From the NCBI RefSeq assembly GCF_020523965.1, contig NZ_JAJAPX010000001.1, forward strand, positions 992,001 to 1,056,000: DNA of 64,000 nucleotides, read 5' to 3'. The translations under genes were made by a program, and so were the position numbers. Numbering within the stretch: the stretch's first letter is position 1; every line of letters begins with the position of its first letter. This DNA comes from Neotamlana sargassicola. GTDB taxonomy: Bacteria > Bacteroidota > Bacteroidia > Flavobacteriales > Flavobacteriaceae. Shown here in pieces: positions 1 to 7,795 of the stretch. Below the pieces are notes generated by a model, which ran no database searches, was not told the origin of the DNA, and saw only the letters and a program-made list of their open reading frames with translations.

Positions 1-191
1 TAATTGGCGCCACCTACAATAAATTGTGCATTGTGCACATCGGTAATGTTGTATTTAGCACTAATACCGTAAAACAAGGTATTAAATTGCGCTCCAACAC
101 CAATAGAGCCTCCTTCAAGCATTTGGGCATTGGTTTTGTTAGAAAATGTAAATGCAAATACGGTAAATGTTAATAAAATTAATTTTTTCAT
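1..191 (-). CDS. Outer-membrane/secreted protein, N-terminal part only (cut by window edge)
   Basis: Reading the minus strand from ATG at 191 gives an open frame to the window edge (63 complete codons). The first ~22 residues form a signal peptide (MKKLILLTFTVFAFTFSNKT, then NAQ). The next stretch, rich in Gly with alternating polar and hydrophobic residues (EGGSIGVGAQFNTLFYGISA), looks like the first strands of a small outer-membrane beta-barrel. The rest lies outside the window, so family and function cannot be named. It is divergent from the histidine kinase at 417, with a 225-base gap that contains no other gene. Confidence 0.6.
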   Translation of the reverse strand, partial: MKKLILLTFTVFAFTFSNKTNAQMLEGGSIGVGAQFNTLFYGISAKYNITDVHNAQFIVGGAN

Positions 192-416
192 GATTGTTAT
201 TTAATTATTGGTTAATAGCTAAACCATAATTAATAAGCACGAAAAGTATTTGGTTAGATGTTTTGGGGAAAGAACGTGGAAAAAAGAGTCATTTTTTATA
301 CATCTAATATACTTACCATAGTGTATGTATAGCAATACGTAAATTCCCGTATTTTTCAGATTATCAGGTGTTTTTAATCGAATATTCTGTAATTTGGTAG
401 AGCAATTGTATTTTTA

Positions 417-2432
417 ATGAATCCACATCTTTACCTTTTATTCATTTTATTAAATGTTGTAATGTCATTTGGTCAAAACCAAAAGGTCAAACAAAATTTG
501 GATACAGTCCAAGGGTTAATTAAACAAGGTGATAGCTTAAAAAAAATAAATAAAGATGATGCTTTAAAAATCTTTAATAATGCATTAGTTATTGCTTTAG
601 ATAGTAATTTATTCGATCAAGCAAGTATTCTTTGTAAAAAAGCAGGTGTAATTTATCATACAAAACACGACTATGTAACGGCCGAAAATTTTTATAAAAA
701 AGGTATTCGTTTGGATAGTTTATCGATAACCACTGCCGATTTGCTTTACAATATTTCTTTAATAAAAAGCGCTAAAAATCAACAAGATAGTGCTTTGTTT
801 TATTTGCAAAATAGTATTTCTTTATATGAAAAATTTAAACTAAATCAAGCGGCATATAAAGCTTTTTTACGGGCAGGAATTTTGTATAAAGACAGACAAT
901 TATACGAGCAAGCTTTAAATTATTCTATTAAAGCATATAAAGGTTTCGATAGTATTAATAATAAACAAAAATTGGCCGATGCTTGTACGGTAATTGGTAG
1001 TGTTCAAAATCATTTAAAAAATTATAACCAATCGTTGCAATATCATTTTGAAGCTTTGGAGCTTAACTCAATATTAAAAAATAACTTCGGAAAGGCTATT
1101 TGTTACACAAATATTGGTAATGTTTATAGTAGTTTAAATGAGACAGATTCAACTATTATAAATTATAAAAAGGCGCTTACATTATTTAAACCAACCGCGC
1201 CACAGTACACTGGACTTTTAAATAATTTAGGAGGTGTTTATTTTGGTTTAGACGATTTTAATGCCTCTAAAAACTACTATCTAGAAGCCATTAATTTAAA
1301 TAAGAATTTAAAAGATACTATTTCCTTGATGTATAGTTTTAATGGAATTACAAGTTTGTATTTAAAACGTAATGATTTAAAAAACACGAACGAATATTTA
1401 AAAAAAGCGAGCGAAATATTACCAAGAATTACCGATAAAAATTTACAGCTTGGTTATTATAATAATGAAGCTAGTTATTACGAGAAAACTAAAAATTACC
1501 AAAAAGCCATACAGAGCTTAAAACAATACAATACGTTATACGAGGAAGTATATAATTTAGAAATGAGTCAAATAGCACAAAAGCTTCAAGCTCAATTCGA
1601 TTATAATAAAAAAGAAAACCAAATATTAAAATTAAAGCTAAAGGATAACGAAAACCAATTTTTGCTCGAAGAAAAAACGAAAAATATTAGGGAAAAAAAC
1701 TTAACGCTTATAGTTTTAGTTGTCATTCTGTTATTGTTAATTGTACTATATTATTTATTTCTACAAAGACAAAAAACTACAAATCAAAAAATAAAAATTG
1801 AAAAATTAGAAGCAATTTATAACGGGCAAGAAAGCATTAAAAAGCGTATTTCTAGAGACTTACACGATATAATAACAACAAATTTTGATGGTTTGCGTTT
1901 ACGCGTGTTAGCTTTAAAACGTTCTGATAATATTAGTGAAAAAATTGATGGAATTACAACCGATTTAAAAAAAATGAACAATCAAATTCGTACGGTTTCA
2001 CATCGATTATACCCGTTAGAAATGTATATGGGAAAACAAAAATTTACCGATGTTATCACGTCCAGACTAACCGAGTTTCAGCTTTATAGTAAGGTGTTTG
2101 TCGAACTTGAAAATAAGTTTCCAGAACTATTAAATAAGCAAAGTTTAGCATTACAAAATAACTTTTATGGTATTTTTTTAGAAGTTTTAAATAATATTGA
2201 AAAACATGCTGTTGCAACAAAATTAACCATTAAAAATAGGTTAGATAACACCCACAATTTACATTTTATTTTTGAAGATAATGGCGTTGGTATTACCAAA
2301 GACCATAAAGAAGGTATTGGGTTGCTAAACATTAAGCAACGTGCCGAAATATTGGAAGGCACATGTAAAATAACGAATATAGAAACAGGTACACGAGTTC
2401 ATATTTATTTTCCAATAGATAAAACGGGTTAA
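417..2432 (+). CDS. TPR-containing two-component sensor histidine kinase
   Basis: This is the sensor of a two-component system, probably anchored in the inner membrane. A signal-like N-terminus (about residues 1-20, ending SFGQ) is followed by tetratricopeptide repeats over roughly residues 40-390, a predicted coiled coil, one transmembrane helix at about 428-449, and a cytoplasmic kinase. The dimerisation/phosphoacceptor segment is of the HisKA_3 type, with His483 in SRDLHDI. The HATPase domain shows an N box (EVLNNIEKHA, Asn593), a G1 box (DNGVGI, from residue 621) and a G2 box (GIGLLNIKQRAE). All catalytic motifs are present. The response regulator starts one base after the stop codon, so the pair is translationally coupled. 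The TPR ligand is unknown. A near-match -7 box (TAATTTGG, 390-397) lies just upstream. Confidence 0.93.
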   Translation: MNPHLYLLFILLNVVMSFGQNQKVKQNLDTVQGLIKQGDSLKKINKDDALKIFNNALVIALDSNLFDQASILCKKAGVIYHTKHDYVTAENFYKKGIRLDSLSITTADLLYNISLIKSAKNQQDSALFYLQNSISLYEKFKLNQAAYKAFLRAGILYKDRQLYEQALNYSIKAYKGFDSINNKQKLADACTVIGSVQNHLKNYNQSLQYHFEALELNSILKNNFGKAICYTNIGNVYSSLNETDSTIINYKKALTLFKPTAPQYTGLLNNLGGVYFGLDDFNASKNYYLEAINLNKNLKDTISLMYSFNGITSLYLKRNDLKNTNEYLKKASEILPRITDKNLQLGYYNNEASYYEKTKNYQKAIQSLKQYNTLYEEVYNLEMSQIAQKLQAQFDYNKKENQILKLKLKDNENQFLLEEKTKNIREKNLTLIVLVVILLLLIVLYYLFLQRQKTTNQKIKIEKLEAIYNGQESIKKRISRDLHDIITTNFDGLRLRVLALKRSDNISEKIDGITTDLKKMNNQIRTVSHRLYPLEMYMGKQKFTDVITSRLTEFQLYSKVFVELENKFPELLNKQSLALQNNFYGIFLEVLNNIEKHAVATKLTIKNRLDNTHNLHFIFEDNGVGITKDHKEGIGLLNIKQRAEILEGTCKITNIETGTRVHIYFPIDKTG

Positions 2433-2433
2433 A

Positions 2434-3093
2434 ATGAATTTAAAAACTAAAAGAGCAGATATTTTAATTGTAGACGATTCGGTAATATTTTCACAAGGTT
2501 TAGTGTCGCTACTCGAGCAATATCCCGATTATGTTAGCAGTATTCAAGTGGCGCATAATTACGAGCAAGCGCTAAAAGTTTTAGCAACAGCAACAGTAAA
2601 TACACTTATTTTAGATTTAAATTTTGAATCCGACGACTACAATGGTTTTATAATTGCTAAAAAAGTAAAAAACCTATACCCAAAAATTAAGATAATAATC
2701 CTCACCCAAGAAGCCAAAATAGATAATTACGAAGTACTTTTTAAACAAATACATGTCGATGGGTATTTAGATAAACAATTAGGTATAGAAGAAACCCTTG
2801 GCGCATTAACAGCCATAATGAATAACGAAAAATACATCGATAAAAATATAAAAGCGATGCTAGAAATAGGGAAGTGGCTTAATATTTCGCGACGCGAAAA
2901 AGATGTTATTAACTTGCTTTCACAAGGGCTTACCCAAAAAGAAATTGCTCACAGTTTAAACATTAGTAGTCGCACTGTAGAAACTCATATAAAAAACCTA
3001 ACAAAAAAAATGGAAGCACGAAATACGCCGCACTTAGTTTCTATATACAGCCAATACAAAAATGGTAATCGCGAAACTGGTTACAAGCTTTAA
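2434..3093 (+). CDS. LuxR/NarL-family response regulator
   Basis: Partner of the preceding kinase. The N-terminal receiver domain carries the acidic pair Asp14/Asp15 (LIVDDS), the phospho-acceptor Asp61 (LILDLN), the conserved Thr (LTQE) and Lys114 (GYLDKQ). The C-terminal LuxR-type helix-turn-helix is clear (SQGLTQKEIAHSLNISSRTV, then ETHIKNLTKKM). At 219 residues it has the normal length for the family. Phosphorylation by the kinase should drive DNA binding. The targets cannot be read from the sequence. Downstream it converges with the gene at 3177-3692. Confidence 0.93.
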   Translation: MNLKTKRADILIVDDSVIFSQGLVSLLEQYPDYVSSIQVAHNYEQALKVLATATVNTLILDLNFESDDYNGFIIAKKVKNLYPKIKIIILTQEAKIDNYEVLFKQIHVDGYLDKQLGIEETLGALTAIMNNEKYIDKNIKAMLEIGKWLNISRREKDVINLLSQGLTQKEIAHSLNISSRTVETHIKNLTKKMEARNTPHLVSIYSQYKNGNRETGYKL

Positions 3094-3100
3094 AACAAAA

Positions 3101-3139
3101 AACCAATTACAAAAAACTATTAGCTTTTTATAATTGGTT
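3101..3139 (-). terminator. Hairpin between convergent genes
   Basis: AACCAATTA (3101-3109) and TAATTGGTT (3131-3139) form a 9-bp stem with a 21-base loop between the convergent response-regulator and 3177-3692 genes. The A-rich flank on the left would give a U tract to a minus-strand transcript, so it probably ends the minus-strand gene. Weak, AT-only stem. Confidence 0.4.
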
Positions 3140-3176
3140 AAAAATGTTTTTAAATAATATTTTAATTAATCGTTTT

Positions 3177-3692
3177 TTATAAGTTAAACGATGCTCCAAT
3201 GTTTACTGTAACTTGGTTGTTTAATTCTTGAGGAGCGTAAACTGATTCTTCATATTTAGCTAAAGGAACATTCAATTCAGTAAAAACCCCAAAGCCATCA
3301 GTAAAAAAGTAGCGCGCACCAATATGGCCTCCTAAATTTTTCAAGCTAAGGCTTAAACCAGGGTATAAATCAAAATTATCATCAATATTAATAACGTTAC
3401 CTAAATTGGCGTTAAAACGAGCCTTTAAGTCAAAGCGATCTCCAAAATCGGCATTTAAATCATCATTTCCATCATTATCTAAAAGCGCTTCATTTACACC
3501 TAAAAGGTAAGTAGAAGATAACCCGATTGAGATGTTTTCTCCAATACCATAATCGTAACTTAAATTTAAACCACTACCATTTTCTTGAGCATTTAAACCT
3601 ACTTGAAATTTAGCATCACCCTTGCCCTCAAAAGCTTGTGCATTAATAAATAAAGTACTAGTTAATGCTAATAATAAAATTAAATTTTTCAT
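3177..3692 (-). CDS. Small outer-membrane beta-barrel protein (DUF6646-like)
   Basis: A 171-residue exported protein with a signal peptide (MKNLILLLALTSTLFINAQ) and a body of amphipathic beta strands ending in NIGASFNL, with a terminal aromatic/Leu pattern typical of outer-membrane barrels. From memory it resembles a flavobacterial family called DUF6646 (start AFEGKGDAKFQVG); this was not checked. It reads as a single gene with its own -7 box (CAAATATA on the plus strand, 3718-3725). It probably sits in the outer membrane; no catalytic motif is visible and the function is unknown. Confidence 0.75.
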   Translation of the reverse strand: MKNLILLLALTSTLFINAQAFEGKGDAKFQVGLNAQENGSGLNLSYDYGIGENISIGLSSTYLLGVNEALLDNDGNDDLNADFGDRFDLKARFNANLGNVINIDDNFDLYPGLSLSLKNLGGHIGARYFFTDGFGVFTELNVPLAKYEESVYAPQELNNQVTVNIGASFNL

Positions 3693-3717
3693 ATGTTTCT
3701 TAAAAAGATTTGTTGCG

Positions 3718-3725
3718 CAAATATA
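3718..3725 (-). promoter_or_regulatory. -7 box for the 3177-3692 gene
   Basis: Read on the minus strand this is TATATTTG, an exact match to the Bacteroidota -7 consensus TAnnTTTG, about 26 bases before the ATG at 3692. I see no convincing -33 TTG element at the usual distance. Confidence 0.45.
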
Positions 3726-3748
3726 TGTATTTTTTCAAGTATAAAAAT

Positions 3749-4615
3749 TTACTTACGTAATATTTTGTTGGTTCTTTTTATGGCTTGTTCATTTTTCCAA
3801 TCTATCCATTTTTGCCCTTTTAAACGGCGCATAACATTATCTAAATTTCGCATTATAAACACGTTGTAAATGGCTTTGCTAAGGTTTTTAGGGTTTCGTG
3901 CAATAGCGCGTAAACTCATAGAAAAACCAGGTGTTTTATAACGCATATAGTGCCAATACCCTTCAGGAATATATAATATTTCGCCGTGGTTTAGCTCGCA
4001 AACCCAACCTTTAGCTTTTTTTAAAGCAGGCCATTTTTTAAAATCTGGGTTGTTAAAATCTATGTCTTCTCGCGTTATTAACGAATGCGGAATTTTGTAT
4101 AAAAAATCGTTTTGGTTTTGGTCGAAAAGTATGCACTTTTTTTGCCCATCGAAATGAAAGTGAAAAATGTTTGCCAAATCAATATCGTAATGCATAAAGG
4201 TATACGAATCTCTTCCGCCAAAAAACAACATAGGTATGCTTTTCATTAGGCGTAAACCAAAATCGGGAAAGGTAAAATCTTTTTGTAATTGCGGTATTTC
4301 CTTTAAGGCATTCCATAAAAAAATACGAAACTTAGTAGGTTCGCGCTTAAGTAAATCAATATACTCGGCAAGTTTCATTTTAGCATGTGGTTCGTTAAAC
4401 CCATCTTCATGATTTACCGGTCTGTCATCGTAAAGCGGAACGGTAATATTACTTCCTAAAGATTTAATATACTCTAAATTCCATTTTTTATAAGCGGGCC
4501 AATCTTCAATAAAACGCTCAATAACCACAGGTTTTTGCGGTTTAAAATAACGATTTAAAAACTCCTGTTTTGTAATTGTTTTTACACGAGGAATACCTTG
4601 TAGGTTTAGCGACAA
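3749..4615 (-). CDS. Cupin-like / JmjC-fold protein (Cupin_8 family)
   Basis: A 288-residue cytosolic protein of the JmjC-like cupin superfamily, whose members are Fe(II)/2-oxoglutarate-dependent hydroxylases. The iron-binding facial triad is readable: His142-x-Asp144 (MHYDID) and distal His222 in the strand YIPEGYWHY. The start IPRVKTITKQEFLNRYF and the motif PVVIERFIEDWPA are typical of this group. Possible substrates are proteins (ribosomal proteins, as for YcfD-like enzymes) or small molecules; the sequence does not decide. It has no signal peptide. It lies downstream of bioB on the same strand, but 159 bases away and separated by a structured element, so it is probably a separate transcription unit. 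Confidence 0.85.
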   Translation of the reverse strand: MSLNLQGIPRVKTITKQEFLNRYFKPQKPVVIERFIEDWPAYKKWNLEYIKSLGSNITVPLYDDRPVNHEDGFNEPHAKMKLAEYIDLLKREPTKFRIFLWNALKEIPQLQKDFTFPDFGLRLMKSIPMLFFGGRDSYTFMHYDIDLANIFHFHFDGQKKCILFDQNQNDFLYKIPHSLITREDIDFNNPDFKKWPALKKAKGWVCELNHGEILYIPEGYWHYMRYKTPGFSMSLRAIARNPKNLSKAIYNVFIMRNLDNVMRRLKGQKWIDWKNEQAIKRTNKILRK

Positions 4616-4671
4616 TTTTATAAAATTAAGTGAGCAAAGTTAAGAAAACGTTATTAAAGTAAAAATAGTAT

Positions 4672-4764
4672 TTGGGCGTTCCCAAAGCTTTGGTCGGGCT
4701 TTACACTAATAGTTTTGGCTCGATGCGCGCCTCGCCAAAAGCTAACCGCTACAATCCCTAACGC
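4672..4764. repeat. GC-richer structured intergenic element (REP-like or small RNA)
   Basis: A ~93-base block that stands out from its AT-rich surroundings. It contains a perfect 12-base palindrome CCAAAGCTTTGG (4682-4693) and a stem TTTTGGC (4713-4719) / GCCAAAA (4734-4740) around a GC-rich loop. Its ends are short inverted repeats (GCGTT at 4676-4680, AACGC at 4760-4764). From memory, blocks beginning GGGCGTT and ending ATCCCTAACGC with a variable middle hairpin recur between genes in many flavobacterial genomes. I see only this one copy here. It sits just past the end of bioB. Confidence 0.55.
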
Positions 4765-4774
4765 AGGAAAGTGG

Positions 4775-5869
4775 TTATTTTAAGTTTTTCGATTTGATTT
4801 TAGCATTTTCGTTACGCGGTATTTTATGCTCAGGGCGTGTCCATTTGGGTTTTTCACCTAAATCTTTAAAGTGAGAATCTTTAGCCTCAATTGTTTTAGG
4901 TTGCATTTTTTTAATGAAAGGCTTTTGCGGATTTAACCCCAGAAGTTCAAACATTTTCATGTCTTCATTAACATCGGGGTTTGGTGTGGTAAGTAATTTA
5001 TCGCCAGCAAAAATAGAGTTGGCACCGGCAAAAAAGCACATAGCTTGCCCTTCTTGGCTCATTTGGGTTCTACCTGCGCTTAAACGTACTTGAGTTTCTG
5101 GCATTACAATTCGTGTTGTAGCAACCATACGCACCATATCCCAAATAGAAACCGGTTGTTCATTTTCTAAAGGAGTACCTTCAACAGCAACTAAAGCATT
5201 AATTGGTACAGATTCTGGCTGCGGGTTTAAAGTAGCTAAGGCTACAAGCATACCTGCGCGATCTTCAATACGCTCGCCCATACCTATTATGCCTCCAGAA
5301 CAAACGGTAACATTGGTTTTTCTAACGTTATTAATAGTTTTAATTCGGTCTTCAAAACCACGGGTAGAAATGACTTCTTTATAATATTCCTCCGAAGAAT
5401 CTAAATTATGATTATAAGCGTATAAACCCGCTTCTGCCAAACGTTGTGCTTGGTTTTCGGTAAGCATACCTAAAGTACAACAAACTTCCATATCTAGTTT
5501 GTTTATGGTTCTTACCATTTCTAAAACATCATCAAACTCTTTGCCGTCTTTTACATTACGCCATGCAGCGCCCATACAAACCCGAGAACTACCACTTGCT
5601 TTAGCGCGTAATGCCTGAGCTTTAACTTGTTGTACACTCATTAAATCGTTACCTTCTACATTAGTGTGGTAGCGTGCCGCTTGTGGGCAATAACCACAAT
5701 CTTCGGGGCAACCGCCGGTTTTTATAGATAATAAAGTACTTACTTGTACAGTGTTAGGGTCGTGGTGTTTTCGATGTACCTTAGCAGCCTCAAACAACAA
5801 ATCCATTAAGGGTTTGTTATAAATTTCTAAAATCTCAGATTTTGTCCAGTTATGTTTAAAGCTGCTCAT
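4775..5869 (-). CDS. bioB: Biotin synthase
   Basis: Radical-SAM enzyme that inserts sulfur into dethiobiotin, the last step of biotin synthesis, in the cytosol. The CxxxCxxC [4Fe-4S] motif is intact (Cys54, Cys58, Cys61 in GGCPEDCGYCPQ). Other family signatures include the region around CMGAAWRN, the YNHNLDSSEEYY segment and the RLSAGR motif for the second cluster. The 364-residue length is slightly above the E. coli enzyme because of a charged C-terminal tail (NAKIKSKNLK). It follows the TonB receptor by 14 bases on the same strand, so the two are probably one transcription unit. No other bio gene is in the window. Confidence 0.97.
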   Translation of the reverse strand: MSSFKHNWTKSEILEIYNKPLMDLLFEAAKVHRKHHDPNTVQVSTLLSIKTGGCPEDCGYCPQAARYHTNVEGNDLMSVQQVKAQALRAKASGSSRVCMGAAWRNVKDGKEFDDVLEMVRTINKLDMEVCCTLGMLTENQAQRLAEAGLYAYNHNLDSSEEYYKEVISTRGFEDRIKTINNVRKTNVTVCSGGIIGMGERIEDRAGMLVALATLNPQPESVPINALVAVEGTPLENEQPVSIWDMVRMVATTRIVMPETQVRLSAGRTQMSQEGQAMCFFAGANSIFAGDKLLTTPNPDVNEDMKMFELLGLNPQKPFIKKMQPKTIEAKDSHFKDLGEKPKWTRPEHKIPRNENAKIKSKNLK

Positions 5870-5883
5870 GGTAATTGGTTTTT

Positions 5884-7710
5884 TTAATTAAAATTATATC
5901 GTAAACCAAAAAGTACGTTGCTTGGTGGCATTGGTACAAATCCGGCCTCAATATAATCGGCATCAAAAATATTATTAGCGGTAAAAGTGAATTCTAATTG
6001 TTTTAAGTTAATAGCTACTGATGCATCCCAAACATTATAACTTTGGCCTGTGGCACGTTCAGCGTGTTTGTAAATAATATTCTGGCTTACGTTTTTAAAC
6101 AATTGTGTGCTTAAACGTGTAGTAAAATGATGTTTTAAAGTGTTTAACGAATAGCGTGATAATGCTTCGTTTTGGTCTATAATATCATCTTCTAAATAAT
6201 TATAACCAACGGCAATAGTTTGTTTGTAATTTGCAAGGTTAAAATTGTAGCCTAAATCTACCTCAATTCCTTTTGTGTTTACTTCTGCAATATTAGTTGC
6301 TGTGTAAATAGTAACGTCTGTAGATGGCCTTATATAATCAATTAAGTTTTTAGCATCTCTATTGTAAACAGCTACAGCAGCATTAAATTTTTCTGAAAAG
6401 TATTTTAAACCAATTTCTTGAGCTAGTGCTTCTTCAACCTCTAAATCTTCGTTGCCTTGTGTTACAGGATCGCTATAATATAAATCGGTATAAGTTGGAA
6501 CACGATAGGTGTAACCAATGTTACCGTAAGCTTTTAAATCGTCTGTTATTTTTACCCCAACATCTATACCAGGAAAGGCATAAAAATCGAAATCTGAGAA
6601 ATACGTTACGGCTACACCAGGTGTTACATCTACAAGATTATTAAATAATTTAAAACGGTGCTCTAAGAATAGGTTAGTCATGAAACGCTCACGATTACCA
6701 AGGTTATTACTACTAATGTAAATTTGAGACATATCTACCCCAAAACCAGTAATTCCTAAATTAGATTGGTATGAGGCATTAACTTCGGCTCCAATTTTAT
6801 TGGTAATATGTAAGTTTCTGTATACCGTTGGGTCGTTACGCAGGTACACATACATATCTTGATTGCGTTTCCAATACACTCGAGGTGTAATGGTTAAATT
6901 ATTTTTAGTAAATGTAGTTGCAAAGGCTAGTAAACTATTTTGTGTTTCTTCGTATTGTTCTGTGGCACTTGCACTAGCATAAAACCCATTAGCTCCAAAC
7001 TTACGTTCTTGAAAAGTGGTTGTCATTTCTATAGCTTGACCTGTTTTATTAAATACACTTTTAATAAAATAGTTGCTATTATCGTAATCGGAATTATAAC
7101 GATAGCCTTCCGATGAAAGCTTATCTATATGTACAATATGCGATGAATTTTTTAAGCTAACTCCAGCAGTAACACCTCCATTTAACTGCCCAAAAGAACC
7201 GGTTTCAACTTTTACTGAAATACTATTAGCTACATTTTTTTTAGTGACAATATTTATAGCGCCAGTAAAAGCATTTTGCCCAAAAACACGCGCTGCTGGA
7301 CCTTTAATTATTTCTATGCGCTCAATAACTTCTAATGGTAAAGCGGCGTTCATGGTGTGATGGCCCGTTTGCGCATCGTCCATTTTTATGCCATCAATTA
7401 ATAAAAGTGTTTGGTCGAACCCGCCACCTCGAATGTATAAATCGGCCTGACTACCAGAAGTACCACGACGACGAATATCTACACCAGCAAATTGTTGTAA
7501 AACATCGGCAACATTTGTTGCTGCACTTTTTTTAATGTCCTCAGAAGAAACCACCGTTATAGTTCGAGAGTTTTCCTTAAACGGTAAATCAATTCTTGTA
7601 GAAGTAATAACAACTTCTTGCAACGAATCGGTTTTAACGGTTTCTTCTTGAGCACCAATGTTGATAATAGATAATATTATAATTGTAAAGAGAGAAAATT
7701 TAGTTTTCAT
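5884..7710 (-). CDS. TonB-dependent receptor (short, BtuB-like), first gene of an operon with bioB
   Basis: Outer-membrane active transporter of 608 residues. Signal peptide (about 1-20, ending NIGAQ), a TonB-box-like segment (EVVITSTRI, about residue 33), then the plug domain (VADVLQQFAGVDIRRRGTSG; YIRGGGFDQTLLLIDG) and a 22-strand barrel ending in VLFGLRYNFN with a terminal aromatic. It lacks the N-terminal CarboxypepD_reg domain of polysaccharide or SusC receptors and is of vitamin/siderophore-receptor size. Its position directly upstream of bioB and divergent from a MocR-type regulator suggests it imports biotin, a precursor or another vitamin; this is inference from context only. Confidence 0.93.
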   Translation of the reverse strand: MKTKFSLFTIIILSIINIGAQEETVKTDSLQEVVITSTRIDLPFKENSRTITVVSSEDIKKSAATNVADVLQQFAGVDIRRRGTSGSQADLYIRGGGFDQTLLLIDGIKMDDAQTGHHTMNAALPLEVIERIEIIKGPAARVFGQNAFTGAINIVTKKNVANSISVKVETGSFGQLNGGVTAGVSLKNSSHIVHIDKLSSEGYRYNSDYDNSNYFIKSVFNKTGQAIEMTTTFQERKFGANGFYASASATEQYEETQNSLLAFATTFTKNNLTITPRVYWKRNQDMYVYLRNDPTVYRNLHITNKIGAEVNASYQSNLGITGFGVDMSQIYISSNNLGNRERFMTNLFLEHRFKLFNNLVDVTPGVAVTYFSDFDFYAFPGIDVGVKITDDLKAYGNIGYTYRVPTYTDLYYSDPVTQGNEDLEVEEALAQEIGLKYFSEKFNAAVAVYNRDAKNLIDYIRPSTDVTIYTATNIAEVNTKGIEVDLGYNFNLANYKQTIAVGYNYLEDDIIDQNEALSRYSLNTLKHHFTTRLSTQLFKNVSQNIIYKHAERATGQSYNVWDASVAINLKQLEFTFTANNIFDADYIEAGFVPMPPSNVLFGLRYNFN

Positions 7711-7748
7711 TAGTTTGTTTTAATTTGATGCTGCAAAAATCGTAACTT

Positions 7749-7795
7749 TCCGGACGATTAAAATAGTCCAGTTTTAAAACAGTGAGTAGTCCGGT
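7749..7795. promoter_or_regulatory. Candidate operator: three copies of a GTCCRG motif
   Basis: The 71-base gap between the divergent TonB receptor and MocR genes holds CCGGAC (7750-7755, inverted), GTCCAG (7766-7771) and GTCCGG (7789-7794). The last two are direct repeats 23 bases apart, about two helical turns. MocR regulators are known to bind arrays mixing direct and inverted repeats, so this is a plausible operator. The third copy lies inside the first codons of the regulator gene if its GTG start is right. Confidence 0.45.
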
